Assembly: GCF_019968605.1 (NCBI RefSeq)
Contig: NZ_CP082966.1
Span: forward strand, 1,723,001-1,787,000
Reading direction: 5' to 3'
Length of the DNA stretch: 64,000 bases
Origin: Polaribacter litorisediminis
GTDB taxonomy: Bacteria; Bacteroidota; Bacteroidia; Flavobacteriales; Flavobacteriaceae
Shown here: positions 1 through 7,715 of the stretch, one piece after another
How positions within the stretch are numbered: the first letter of the stretch is position 1
Layout: each line of letters starts with the position of its first letter
The notes under the pieces: generated by a model
Seen by the model: the letters and a program-made list of their open reading frames with translations, nothing else
The model's database searches: none
Told to the model about the DNA's origin: nothing
Translations under genes and position numbers: made by a program

Positions 1-2356
1 AAGCAATTAATGCCTCTCTCTCTGTTTGCGGAACTCTAAATCCAGCACAACTATCACTAAAGGCAATGCCATTGTCCGCTATTTGTGGTCTTTGCGCATA
101 CCTTGTATCCCAATTACTCACTTGTGCTGTTGGTACTTCTACACAACTGATAAATGGATTACTACTAATATTGAAATGATAGGTAACACTAGAACGTGCA
201 TTAAAATTAGCAACTGGGGCATCTATTTTTAGGTCTGCTATTTTATTATTATTTAATTGTAATCTTTTTAGCTTGGTTAAATTGGTTAAATCTACTAAAC
301 CACCTATTCCACTATTCGATGCCTCCATAACTTCTAAATTTAACAACTTATTCATGGTTGTTGGTAAACTCGTTAAGTGGTAAACATATTGGCTATTCTC
401 ATAGGAACGCATGTTCTCAAGATACAGTTCCTTTAATGCCCCCAAATCACCAATCTCATCTGGTAAACCTGTAATTTTATTATTAGAATTACTTTGTGAT
501 AAATATAGCTTTTGCAAACTCGATAAACCGCCTATAGTTGTCGGTAAACTAGTTAAATTATTTCCCTGTAACCTTAATTCTAACAAATTGGTTAATCCAT
601 TGATTGTCAAAGGAATAGATGTTAATCTATTATTGTTTAGTTGTAAAGAAGTCAACTTATTCAAATTCCCAATATTAGTAGGCAACTTTTTTAATTGATT
701 ATTATACAAAGTCAACTCTTCCAAATCTACCAAATCACTCATATCTTCCGGTAAATCAGTATTAAAATTAGGGTTATCTTCTCCTAATCTGTTATTGTGT
801 AACCGTAAGAATTTTAGTTTTGTAAAACCACCTAAACCGGCAACTACTTGTAATTCGTTATCATTTAAAAACAAGGTTTCTAAATTGGTCAAATTTGCAA
901 AAGCGGCCGGCGTATTTGATAACTCACAATTGGCAAAATCTAAAAATTGTAATTTGGTTAATTGTCCAAACTCACTGGGTATACTTGCAATATTATTAGG
1001 AGCTGCAACCAATCTTGTCAACTCAACCAAACCACCAATTTGAGGAGGCAATAAAGATATTCTTGTACTTGCAAATTCTAAAGTTTGTAACTTTTTTAAA
1101 TTACCAATAGTTGTGGGTATTAAATCTACTTGAGTATTGCTAAAATATAATTGTTCTAAATCTAAAAAATTACCTAATCCAGCGGCTATTGAAGGTATTT
1201 GATTGTTATTAATGTTTAGTATTTTTAGTTTTACTAAATCGTAAAAATCATTTGGTATGGCAGTAATCGAATTATTATTCAAATACAATTCTTCTAATTT
1301 TGTTGCATTTTTTAGTTCTGTAGCGATGGTATTAATTCCAGAATTGGGTATATGTAAATGAGTTAACTCTGTAAAAACACCAATTTCTGTTGGCATTGGT
1401 CCATTTATTGCTAAACTTGTGGTATGAATTTCTGTAATTCTAGTTTCTCCATTAATAACTTCAACCTCTAACCATTCTGTATCATTTACTCCAGATTTTA
1501 TAGTACTTGCATACGTGTAAGATTTATTTTCGTACAGTTTTTTTAATGCCTCTCTTTCTTTAGTATTTGGTGTTGCTGTTTTATCTGCTTGGTCGTAAGC
1601 TACTATTTTTAAACCCAAATCAAATGAACTACTCCTCAAATTTGTAAAACTAGATACATTTGGTACTTCTATAAATGCCAAGTTTGGCATATCTTTTACA
1701 CCAAAAGAAGTATTTGAATTCATTACTGATGAAATAATACCATTACTAGGAAGTTTTAGAAAGCTAATATTAGATTCTGAAGTAATTATAGTTCTCATAT
1801 CAGGAAAAGAACTAAAATCTAATGTTCCTGAAATATTGTTATATCCAATTGAAATAGTTTGTGTTGACAAAGGAAATAGACTTTCAGAAACATTTCCTAC
1901 AAATTTATTTCGAGTTAGTTGTATATGCAATAAATCACTAAAAGAAGTTAAATCTGGAATATTACCTGAAATATCATTCGTAGATAATTGTAAAACTTGC
2001 AGTGTTGATGGTAATTTATTGACATCAATCTCACCAGATATACTATTATTTGCGATTTCTAAACGTAATAATTTGGTTAAATTTTTAAAATCTGGTAAAC
2101 CACCAACTAGGTTATTACTATTCAAAAATAGTCTAGCAACATGTTTTTGACCATCAACATTATAAGTAGTTACCCCAAACCAAGTAGAAACATCAGAAGT
2201 TGAGTTTGGGTCTGTATTCCAATTGGTATTATTGGTCCAGTTATCGCCATTTGTGGCATTGTAAAAATCGATTAAAGCTTGTCTTTCTGCTTGTGATACT
2301 TGTGCGTTTATAGCAAGGCTTAAAAATGTAAAAAATAAAATTAATTTTGTTTTCAT
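1..2356 (-). CDS. Leucine-rich-repeat secreted/surface protein, 3' end outside window
   Basis: An open frame of about 785 codons begins at the ATG at 2356 and runs off the left edge with no stop. Residues 1-18 form a signal peptide ending in INA before Gln. A motif of the form ERQALIDFYNATNG follows. Leucine-rich repeats then appear in two styles: first plant-like repeats with LxGxIP/LPDFxNL spacing, then Ras-suppressor-like repeats built on LPxxIGxLxxLxxLxLxxN. The ERxAL module start recurs near residue 267 (ERE-ALKKLYENKSY) and again at the window edge (ERE-ALIA), so the protein is built from tandem modules. Such flavobacterial proteins usually end in a T9SS sorting domain, which would lie outside this window. 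Ligand and role are unknown; adhesion or peptide binding is plausible. The LRR identity is clear; the function is not. Confidence 0.85.
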   Translation of the reverse strand, partial: MKTKLILFFTFLSLAINAQVSQAERQALIDFYNATNGDNWTNNTNWNTDPNSTSDVSTWFGVTTYNVDGQKHVARLFLNSNNLVGGLPDFKNLTKLLRLEIANNSISGEIDVNKLPSTLQVLQLSTNDISGNIPDLTSFSDLLHIQLTRNKFVGNVSESLFPLSTQTISIGYNNISGTLDFSSFPDMRTIITSESNISFLKLPSNGIISSVMNSNTSFGVKDMPNLAFIEVPNVSSFTNLRSSSFDLGLKIVAYDQADKTATPNTKEREALKKLYENKSYTYASTIKSGVNDTEWLEVEVINGETRITEIHTTSLAINGPMPTEIGVFTELTHLHIPNSGINTIATELKNATKLEELYLNNNSITAIPNDFYDLVKLKILNINNNQIPSIAAGLGNFLDLEQLYFSNTQVDLIPTTIGNLKKLQTLEFASTRISLLPPQIGGLVELTRLVAAPNNIASIPSEFGQLTKLQFLDFANCELSNTPAAFANLTNLETLFLNDNELQVVAGLGGFTKLKFLRLHNNRLGEDNPNFNTDLPEDMSDLVDLEELTLYNNQLKKLPTNIGNLNKLTSLQLNNNRLTSIPLTINGLTNLLELRLQGNNLTSLPTTIGGLSSLQKLYLSQSNSNNKITGLPDEIGDLGALKELYLENMRSYENSQYVYHLTSLPTTMNKLLNLEVMEASNSGIGGLVDLTNLTKLKRLQLNNNKIADLKIDAPVANFNARSSVTYHFNISSNPFISCVEVPTAQVSNWDTRYAQRPQIADNGIAFSDSCAGFRVPQTEREALIA

Positions 2357-2410
2357 AATATTTTATTATAATTATCTAATTTTGCAATATAGTTCACATA
2401 TAAAAGCAAT

Positions 2411-2434
2411 AAAATACCTACTTGTAGGTATTTT
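2411..2434. promoter_or_regulatory. Perfect hairpin upstream of the LRR gene
   Basis: Eleven-base arms (AAAATACCTAC and GTAGGTATTTT) are separated by TT. On the plus strand the hairpin runs into T residues, like an intrinsic terminator, but no plus-strand gene precedes it. On the minus strand it sits in the probable leader of the LRR gene, just downstream of a possible -7 box (CAAAAATA on the plus strand, 2437-2444). It may be a 5' stabilising hairpin or an attenuator. Confidence 0.45.
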
Positions 2435-2518
2435 TTCAAAAATATTTGTTTCATCATAGTTTTGTAACTGAATCTTTTTTAATGAGAATTAGTGAATTAT
2501 TTAATAATATATCTTTAT

Positions 2519-2526
2519 TATTTTTG
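2519..2526 (+). promoter_or_regulatory. -7 promoter box of tsaE
   Basis: TATTTTTG fits the Bacteroidota sigma-A -7 consensus TAnnTTTG exactly. Its last base lies only four bases before the chosen tsaE ATG at 2531. Transcription would therefore begin at or next to the start codon, giving a leaderless or nearly leaderless mRNA. This also argues against any earlier start. Confidence 0.6.
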
Positions 2527-2530
2527 CAAC

Positions 2531-2941
2531 ATGAATAAAAACTATTCTCTAAAAGAGCTTTCTAAAATTTCTTCTGAAATTATTTCAGCAGCAAAAAATA
2601 AAACACTGCTTTTTTACGGCCAGATGGGTGTTGGCAAAACCACACTCATCAAAGAAATTTGCAAACAATTGAAGGTTACAGATACCATCTCGTCGCCTAC
2701 ATTTTCTTTGGTCAACGAATATCAAACATCAAAAAATAGTAAAATTTTTCATTTCGATTTTTATAGAATTACGCAGGAAGAAGAGGCTTTAGACATGGGG
2801 ATTGAAGAATATTTTGACAATGATGCTTGGTGCTTGATTGAATGGCCAGAAAATATAGAAAATTTATTACCTTTAGGTGCTGTAGAAATTCATTTAAGTA
2901 TTTTAGAAGATGGAAACCGCAATATTCAACTAATACAATAA
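2531..2941 (+). CDS. tsaE: TsaE, tRNA threonylcarbamoyladenosine biosynthesis ATPase
   Basis: The P-loop ATPase TsaE works with TsaB and TsaD to form N6-threonylcarbamoyladenosine at A37 of ANN-decoding tRNAs. The 136-residue product has the Walker A motif GQMGVGKTT near residues 30-38, the family motif SPTFSLVNEY, the HFDFYR segment and IEWPEN near the C-terminus. Length is normal for the family (about 135-155). A longer frame opens at 2492, but its first 13 residues (MNYLIIYLYYFCN) lie upstream of and across the -7 box, so I start at 2531. ald follows after 15 bases and is probably cotranscribed. Confidence 0.93.
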   Translation: MNKNYSLKELSKISSEIISAAKNKTLLFYGQMGVGKTTLIKEICKQLKVTDTISSPTFSLVNEYQTSKNSKIFHFDFYRITQEEEALDMGIEEYFDNDAWCLIEWPENIENLLPLGAVEIHLSILEDGNRNIQLIQ

Positions 2942-2956
2942 CATAAACTATAATTT

Positions 2957-4153
2957 ATGAGTCAATTTTCTCCTTTTAGTAAAGAAGAACTACTACCGCA
3001 AACCGAAATGCTGGAAATTAAAAAGAGAAAAGGTGAATTATTTATCGGGATCCCTAAAGAAACTTACACGGGTGAAAAACGTATTTGCTTAACGCCAGAT
3101 GCCGTTACAGCGCTTTCTGCAAACGGACACAGAATCGTTATCGAAACTGGTGCTGGTGATGGTGCTAATTTTACAGATAAAGAATATTCCGAAGCTGGTG
3201 CAAAAATTTCGTACGATTCAGAGGAAGCATTTAAATGCAACATTGTTTTAAAAGTTGCGCCACCAACTGAAGAAGAAATTAGCTATCTAAACCCGCAAAC
3301 AATTTTAATTTCATCGCTTCAGCTAAAAACACAATCTAAAAAATACTTTGAAAGTTTAGCTAAAAAAAGAATTACAGCGGTGGCTTTCGATTACATTAAG
3401 GATGACCAGGACACCTACCCTATTGTAAAATCTTTGAGTGAAATTGCTGGTACGGCATCTATCTTAATTGCTGGTGAGTTGATGAGTGGCGTAAATAAAG
3501 GAAACGGTTTGTTATTCGGAAATATTGGTGGCGTGCCGCCAACAAGTGTTGTTATTTTTGGAGCAGGAACTGTTGGAGAGTTTGCCGCCAAAACTGCTTT
3601 AGGTTTTGGCGCTAGAGTGAAAGTTTTTGATAACTCAATTACTAAATTAAGAAATTTACAAAGGTATTTGCCCGGACCAATTTATACCTCTACAGTGCAA
3701 CCAAAATCAATAGCAAAAGCAATAATGCGCTGCGATGTTGCTATCGGTGCCATTAGAGGAAAAAACAGATCTCCTATTGTGGTAACAGAAACGATGATTG
3801 AGCAGATGAAAGAAGGTGCTGTTATCGTGGATGTTAGTATCGATAGAGGTGGTTGTTTTGAAACCTCTAATGTTACTTCTCATAACTCCCCAACCTTTGT
3901 AAAACATGGTGTTATTCATTATTGTGTGCCGAATATTCCTTCGAGATATGCTAGAACAGCTTCCGTTTCTATCAGTAATATTTTTACACCTTATTTATTA
4001 GATATCGCCGCAGAAGGTGGTTTTGAAAATGCTGCACGTTTTGATAAAAGCTTACGAAACGGCATGTATTTTTATCACGGAATCTTAACGAATAGAACGG
4101 TTGCAGATTGGTTTGATTTACCTTTTAGAGATATTAACTTATTAATCGTATAA
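2957..4153 (+). CDS. ald: Alanine dehydrogenase
   Basis: The product is an NAD-dependent alanine dehydrogenase that interconverts L-alanine with pyruvate and ammonium. The 398 residues carry the N-terminal AlaDh/PNT substrate domain (IGIPKETYTGEKRICLTP, about residues 31-48) and a Rossmann NAD-binding domain with GAGTVGEFAAKTALGFGA (about residues 202-219). The C-terminal part has the conserved VDVSIDRGGCFE segment. It is slightly longer than the roughly 370-residue Bacillus enzyme because of an N-terminal extension of about 25 residues, which I recall in Bacteroidota homologues. It lies 15 bases after tsaE on the same strand, a gene order also seen in related flavobacteria. Confidence 0.93.
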   Translation: MSQFSPFSKEELLPQTEMLEIKKRKGELFIGIPKETYTGEKRICLTPDAVTALSANGHRIVIETGAGDGANFTDKEYSEAGAKISYDSEEAFKCNIVLKVAPPTEEEISYLNPQTILISSLQLKTQSKKYFESLAKKRITAVAFDYIKDDQDTYPIVKSLSEIAGTASILIAGELMSGVNKGNGLLFGNIGGVPPTSVVIFGAGTVGEFAAKTALGFGARVKVFDNSITKLRNLQRYLPGPIYTSTVQPKSIAKAIMRCDVAIGAIRGKNRSPIVVTETMIEQMKEGAVIVDVSIDRGGCFETSNVTSHNSPTFVKHGVIHYCVPNIPSRYARTASVSISNIFTPYLLDIAAEGGFENAARFDKSLRNGMYFYHGILTNRTVADWFDLPFRDINLLIV

Positions 4154-4312
4154 AGAGATAACTCAAATACAAAAAGCGTTTGGGATCAGAACTTGTAGTA
4201 TAAAAATTTTGTTTGATTTTTTTTAAACTAGATTCAAGTAATAATAAAATTTAACTTTACAAACTCTTTAAAATAAGTTCTCATTAAACAGCAAGAAACA
4301 ACTCAATTTCCA

Positions 4313-4320
4313 TAAATTTG
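4313..4320 (+). promoter_or_regulatory. -7 promoter box
   Basis: TAAATTTG fits TAnnTTTG and lies 17 bases before the ATG at 4338 of the small DUF4258-like gene. Confidence 0.5.
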
Positions 4321-4337
4321 CAATTCAAAATTTTAAA

Positions 4338-4706
4338 ATGCTTCTTAAAAGAATAGGGTATTATTTAGTAGGTTTTTCATTAGGTGCCGTAGGTGTCTAT
4401 TTCTTTTGGCAGAAAAAAAATGCAACTTTCGATTACGGACCGGATGCCAGAACCTTAAAAACGATCAGAATTAGAAAACGAGTATTTTCTGCTGAAGCTA
4501 AAAAATCGATGGAAAAATATAATATAGATACCACCAAAGTTTCTACTATTTTATATTTGGGTGATGTTGATTTCGGAAAAGGGAAACCTAGAGAAAAACC
4601 CTGCGCAGAATACTACGTTACAGGTAAAGACGCGTTAAAAAATGTTCATTTGTATGTTAAGCGTTGCGACTCTACATCCACTATTGAGAAAGTAATGGTA
4701 GACTAG
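4338..4706 (+). CDS. DUF4258-like small membrane-anchored protein
   Basis: The product has 122 residues. One hydrophobic segment (about residues 5-23, IGYYLVGFSLGAVGVYFFW) should anchor it in the inner membrane. The remaining roughly 95 residues form a small basic soluble domain with two Cys (PREKPC, VKRCDS). I recall similar flavobacterial proteins being assigned to DUF4258, but the match is from memory and the function is unknown. The gene stands alone with its own promoter and converges on the trmH-like gene. Confidence 0.6.
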   Translation: MLLKRIGYYLVGFSLGAVGVYFFWQKKNATFDYGPDARTLKTIRIRKRVFSAEAKKSMEKYNIDTTKVSTILYLGDVDFGKGKPREKPCAEYYVTGKDALKNVHLYVKRCDSTSTIEKVMVD

Positions 4707-4773
4707 TTTTTAGATTGAATAGATCTCAACGATCAATAAGCTCCTGAAACTTCTAATTCATTTTGTAAAAAAC

Positions 4774-5448
4774 TCACTCCTTTAGATTACGATAATACAA
4801 GTCCTCAATTTTATCAACATTTTTAATTGTTTTTTTTAACCAATCAAAATATAAAATCTCCTTTTCTTGTGCTGATAATTGCCAATCTATATTGGAGCCT
4901 CTTAACTTTGTTGTTACCTCTTGAAGAATAATCGCTGCCGCAACTGAGATATTTAAGCTTTCTGTAAAACCAACCATCGGTATCTTTAGAAATCCATCGG
5001 CTTGGTTTTTTACAGTTTCCGAAACACCCTCTGCTTCTGCTCCTAAAATAAATGCCGTTTTTTTATGGATATCAAAATCTTGTAAAAAGCAAGAATCATT
5101 GTGTGGCGTTGTTGCTATAATTTGATAGCCATTTTTCTTTAAAGCATGGATACATGATGCTGTATTGTTACCATCTGAATTGTAGCGCGTAGAAGTAATC
5201 CATTTTTGGGCACCTTTTGCAACGTGTCTGGAGACTCTATTTACATATTTATTTTCAATAACATGTACATCTTGTATTCCAAAAATATCACAAGTTCTAA
5301 CCACTGCACTTGCATTATGAGGCTGATAAATATCTTCTAAAACTAAAGTAAAATGCTTGGTTCTATTCTCTAAAACATTTTTAAAGGTTTCTTTTCGTTT
5401 CTCTGTTAAATAGCCTTCAAAATAATTTAATAGGTTTTTATCAATCAT
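4774..5448 (-). CDS. trmH: TrmH-family tRNA/rRNA 2'-O-methyltransferase (SpoU class)
   Basis: This is a SPOUT-fold methyltransferase that transfers methyl from SAM to a ribose 2'-OH; for TrmH proper the target is Gm18 of tRNA. The three SpoU motifs are visible: N-ASAVVRTCDIFG (motif 1, about residues 44-56), ILGAEAEGVS (motif 2) and IPMVGFTESLNISVAAAI (motif 3). At 224 residues, with short N- and C-terminal helical extensions, it resembles TrmH rather than the longer RlmB. Exact RNA target is inferred, not shown. The gene is monocistronic and has its own -7 box five bases before the ATG. Confidence 0.87.
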   Translation of the reverse strand: MIDKNLLNYFEGYLTEKRKETFKNVLENRTKHFTLVLEDIYQPHNASAVVRTCDIFGIQDVHVIENKYVNRVSRHVAKGAQKWITSTRYNSDGNNTASCIHALKKNGYQIIATTPHNDSCFLQDFDIHKKTAFILGAEAEGVSETVKNQADGFLKIPMVGFTESLNISVAAAIILQEVTTKLRGSNIDWQLSAQEKEILYFDWLKKTIKNVDKIEDLYYRNLKE

Positions 5449-5453
5449 ATTTA

Positions 5454-5461
5454 CAAACTTA
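5454..5461 (-). promoter_or_regulatory. -7 promoter box of the trmH-like gene
   Basis: The minus strand reads TAAGTTTG, an exact TAnnTTTG match, five bases upstream of the ATG at 5448. This predicts a leaderless or nearly leaderless transcript. Confidence 0.55.
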
Positions 5462-5569
5462 TCATTTATTTATTATATTTTCGAAATATCTAAAAATATT
5501 TGGTTGTATATTCTTCAAAATTTTAAAATTAAATCTTGTAAGCCTCACATCCTAAAAACTATAAAATAG

Positions 5570-6250
5570 ATGAAAAAACTTGTTGTGTTAACTGGTGCAG
5601 GAATTTCCGCTGAGAGCGGCATCAATACTTTTAGAGGTAGCAATGGTTTGTGGGAAGGTCATGACGTTACTAAAGTTGCGAGTCCTGAGGGTTTTGCTAG
5701 AAATCCTCAATTAGTTTTAGATTTTTACAATCAACGCAGAAAACAATTGCTCGAGGTTTTACCCAATAAAGCGCATTATAATTTAGTGGATTTAGAAACC
5801 GATTTTGATGTTGAAATAATTACCCAAAATATAGATGATTTGCACGAACGAGCCGGAAGCTCTAAAGTAATCCATTTGCATGGAGAGCTTCTTAAAGTTA
5901 GAAGTTCTATTGATGAAAACCTGATTTTAGATTGGAGAAAAGATTTATTTTTAGGCGATTTATGTCATAAAAAAAGCCAATTAAGGCCTCATATTGTGTG
6001 GTTTGGTGAAATGGTGCCGATGTTAAACAAAGCAGCTGAAATTGTTCAAAAAGCGGATGTTTTGATCATTATCGGAACGTCAATGCAAGTATATCCTGCT
6101 GCGAGCTTGATACATTATACACAACCTAATATTCCGATTTATTTTATTGATCCTAAACCGGCGGTTTCTGAAAATAATTTTGAAAATTTAACCATTATTA
6201 AAAATGTGGCAAGCTCTGGAACTACTGAGCTACTTCGCTTATTGCTTTAA
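5570..6250 (+). CDS. cobB: NAD-dependent protein deacylase (sirtuin, CobB-like), zinc site degenerate
   Basis: The SIR2-family enzyme removes acyl groups from lysine using NAD+. Visible landmarks in the 226 residues are GAGISAESGI (residues 9-18), FRGSNGLW, TQNIDDLHERAG (85-96) with the catalytic His in HLHG (His104), VWFGEMVP and GTSMQVYPA. Tyr53 and Arg56 form the YxxR pair typical of class III (desuccinylase/demalonylase) sirtuins. The zinc-ribbon cysteines are almost gone: after His104 only Cys132 remains, where E. coli CobB has an RC and a CHCC motif. The fold may be held without zinc. The gene is isolated and followed by a MITE. Confidence 0.9.
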   Translation: MKKLVVLTGAGISAESGINTFRGSNGLWEGHDVTKVASPEGFARNPQLVLDFYNQRRKQLLEVLPNKAHYNLVDLETDFDVEIITQNIDDLHERAGSSKVIHLHGELLKVRSSIDENLILDWRKDLFLGDLCHKKSQLRPHIVWFGEMVPMLNKAAEIVQKADVLIIIGTSMQVYPAASLIHYTQPNIPIYFIDPKPAVSENNFENLTIIKNVASSGTTELLRLLL

Positions 6251-6318
6251 GACCTTCCGAAGAGTATTTGATTTTAAATTATGATGATTCACTATTGCAT
6301 TTATTTTATAAAAAGATC

Positions 6319-6546
6319 CATTGTTGTCCGATAAAAGATAAAAAGACCGCTTTCGCTGTTAGAATCAAGAACAAAGACTTGAATGTAACTAACTGAAAAA
6401 CAATATCATTACGATTTTAAATTTTTCGATACATCATAAATTCTAAAGCGGTTTTAATAGTAAGATGTACTACTTTAAAAACTCTTAAAAATCAAGACTA
6501 TCAATACTTAAAAAACACTTTAGTTAATTTTAATCGGACAACACTA
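6319..6546 (+). mobile_element. MITE family 1, copy 1, with 9-bp target duplication
   Basis: This 228-bp non-coding element has near-perfect terminal inverted repeats: CATTGTTGTCCGAT at the left and ATCGGACAACACTA at the right, with 12 of 14 positions complementary. It is flanked on both sides by the 9-bp direct repeat AAAAAGATC (6310-6318 and 6547-6555), a target-site duplication. Inside, ACCGCTTT and AAAGCGGT form an internal inverted pair. Two more copies occur at 24611-24837 and, inverted, at 44807-45032. It fills most of the 418-bp gap between cobB and the histidine-kinase gene. A 9-bp duplication is compatible with an IS4-superfamily parent, which is inference. Confidence 0.88.
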
Positions 6547-6668
6547 AAAAAGATCTTTTTTAAAACGCAAAATAGCATTTAGAACTATTGTAAGCAAAAG
6601 CATTCCTGTAAATTTAGATTAAGAAGGAGTTAATCCTTTAGTATTCAAAAAAATTTAAACCGTTGGTC

Positions 6669-7715
6669 TTATTTTTTTAAGGTAAATGTAAAAGTTGTTT
6701 CAATATTTAAGGTTGATTTTATAGAAATTTCACCTTCATAAGCTTCCACAATTTTTTGAACAATTGACAAACCTATTCCTGCAGATTTAAAGTCGTCTTC
6801 CAATTTTTGAAAAGCCATAAAAATTTTATCAAAATAATTTTTTTCAATTCCTTTTCCGTTATCTTTAATTGAAAATTTCCAAAAATTAGGTTCTTCATAA
6901 CATTTAATTTCTACGAAACCTTTTTCTCCTTTGTCATTAAATTTTACAGCATTTTCAATTAAATGATAAAAAAGTAACTCTAACCTATGCTTATCTCCAT
7001 AAATGGTTGGAAATTTATCTAATTTTAAAATTTTAACATCATTTGGGTTGTTAATTTTTAAGATTAGACCAGCTACTAAACTATTCAAGTCTACTTTGTA
7101 ACGCTCTTTTTCTGTTTTACCAATTGTTGAATACTGTAAAATACCACGAATTACGGTATCCATTTTCTCTACATTCTCTCTAATTAAATTGATAATATTT
7201 CTTCCGTCTCCCCCCAATTCATTTTCATAATCTGCTTTCATCCAACTAGTTAAAGCATCTATACTTTGTAGTGGTGTTTTTAAATCATGAGAAACCATGT
7301 GTGTGTAATCATTTAATTCCTGATTTTGACGCTCTAAGCTAGCGACTAATCTATCTTTTTGTTTATTAATTTCAAGAATATCTTTTGTTTTATCGTCAAT
7401 AAAACCTGCTAATGCCAAAGAATCTAAATTTTCTAAATTTTTTGCTTCATCTAAATCATAAAACTTTAACGTATTTACAACATTATTTAATTTAGAAATT
7501 ATTTCTTTTTGCGATTTCGACTCTTGTTTTAACTGTTTATTAGATTCGTAAAGTTCTTCAGAACTAATAGATGCTGCTCTTTGTAATAATATAAACTGAT
7601 CTTCTGAGTTGGTATAAGATTTATCTACAGCATTTAAAAAAAGATCTAAATCCTTATTAGCTTGTAGCTCTTTTGGCAAATATTTTCTTAATTGTCTTTT
7701 TAATAAAGAGTTCAT
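6669..7715 (-). CDS. Stand-alone histidine kinase (NahK/HnoK-like)
   Basis: This 348-residue cytoplasmic kinase has no membrane segment or PAS/HAMP domain. Residues 1-75 (LLKRQLRKYLP, LLQRAASISSEEL) resemble the N-terminal module I recall from kinases partnered with FIST/NosP sensors. A coiled coil follows at about 60-140. The HisKA H-box is SHDLKTPLQS with phospho-acceptor His143. The HATPase domain shows LIENAVKFND (N-box), IKDNGKGI (G1) and GIGLSIV (G2). Its ATG shares one base with the stop of the FIST gene (TAATG), so the two are translationally coupled. It most likely receives its signal from the FIST and/or H-NOX proteins and passes phosphate to the receivers at 9835 or 13117. Confidence 0.9.
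   Translation of the reverse strand: MNSLLKRQLRKYLPKELQANKDLDLFLNAVDKSYTNSEDQFILLQRAASISSEELYESNKQLKQESKSQKEIISKLNNVVNTLKFYDLDEAKNLENLDSLALAGFIDDKTKDILEINKQKDRLVASLERQNQELNDYTHMVSHDLKTPLQSIDALTSWMKADYENELGGDGRNIINLIRENVEKMDTVIRGILQYSTIGKTEKERYKVDLNSLVAGLILKINNPNDVKILKLDKFPTIYGDKHRLELLFYHLIENAVKFNDKGEKGFVEIKCYEEPNFWKFSIKDNGKGIEKNYFDKIFMAFQKLEDDFKSAGIGLSIVQKIVEAYEGEISIKSTLNIETTFTFTLKK

Noticed and set aside
240-2150. Plus-strand open frames in the first 2.2 kb
   Set aside because: All lie antisense to the continuous LRR frame on the minus strand and reflect its repeat composition.
6319-6546. Structured small RNA instead of a mobile element
   Set aside because: The three dispersed copies, inverted ends and exact 9-bp flanking duplications identify a transposable element; transcription cannot be judged.
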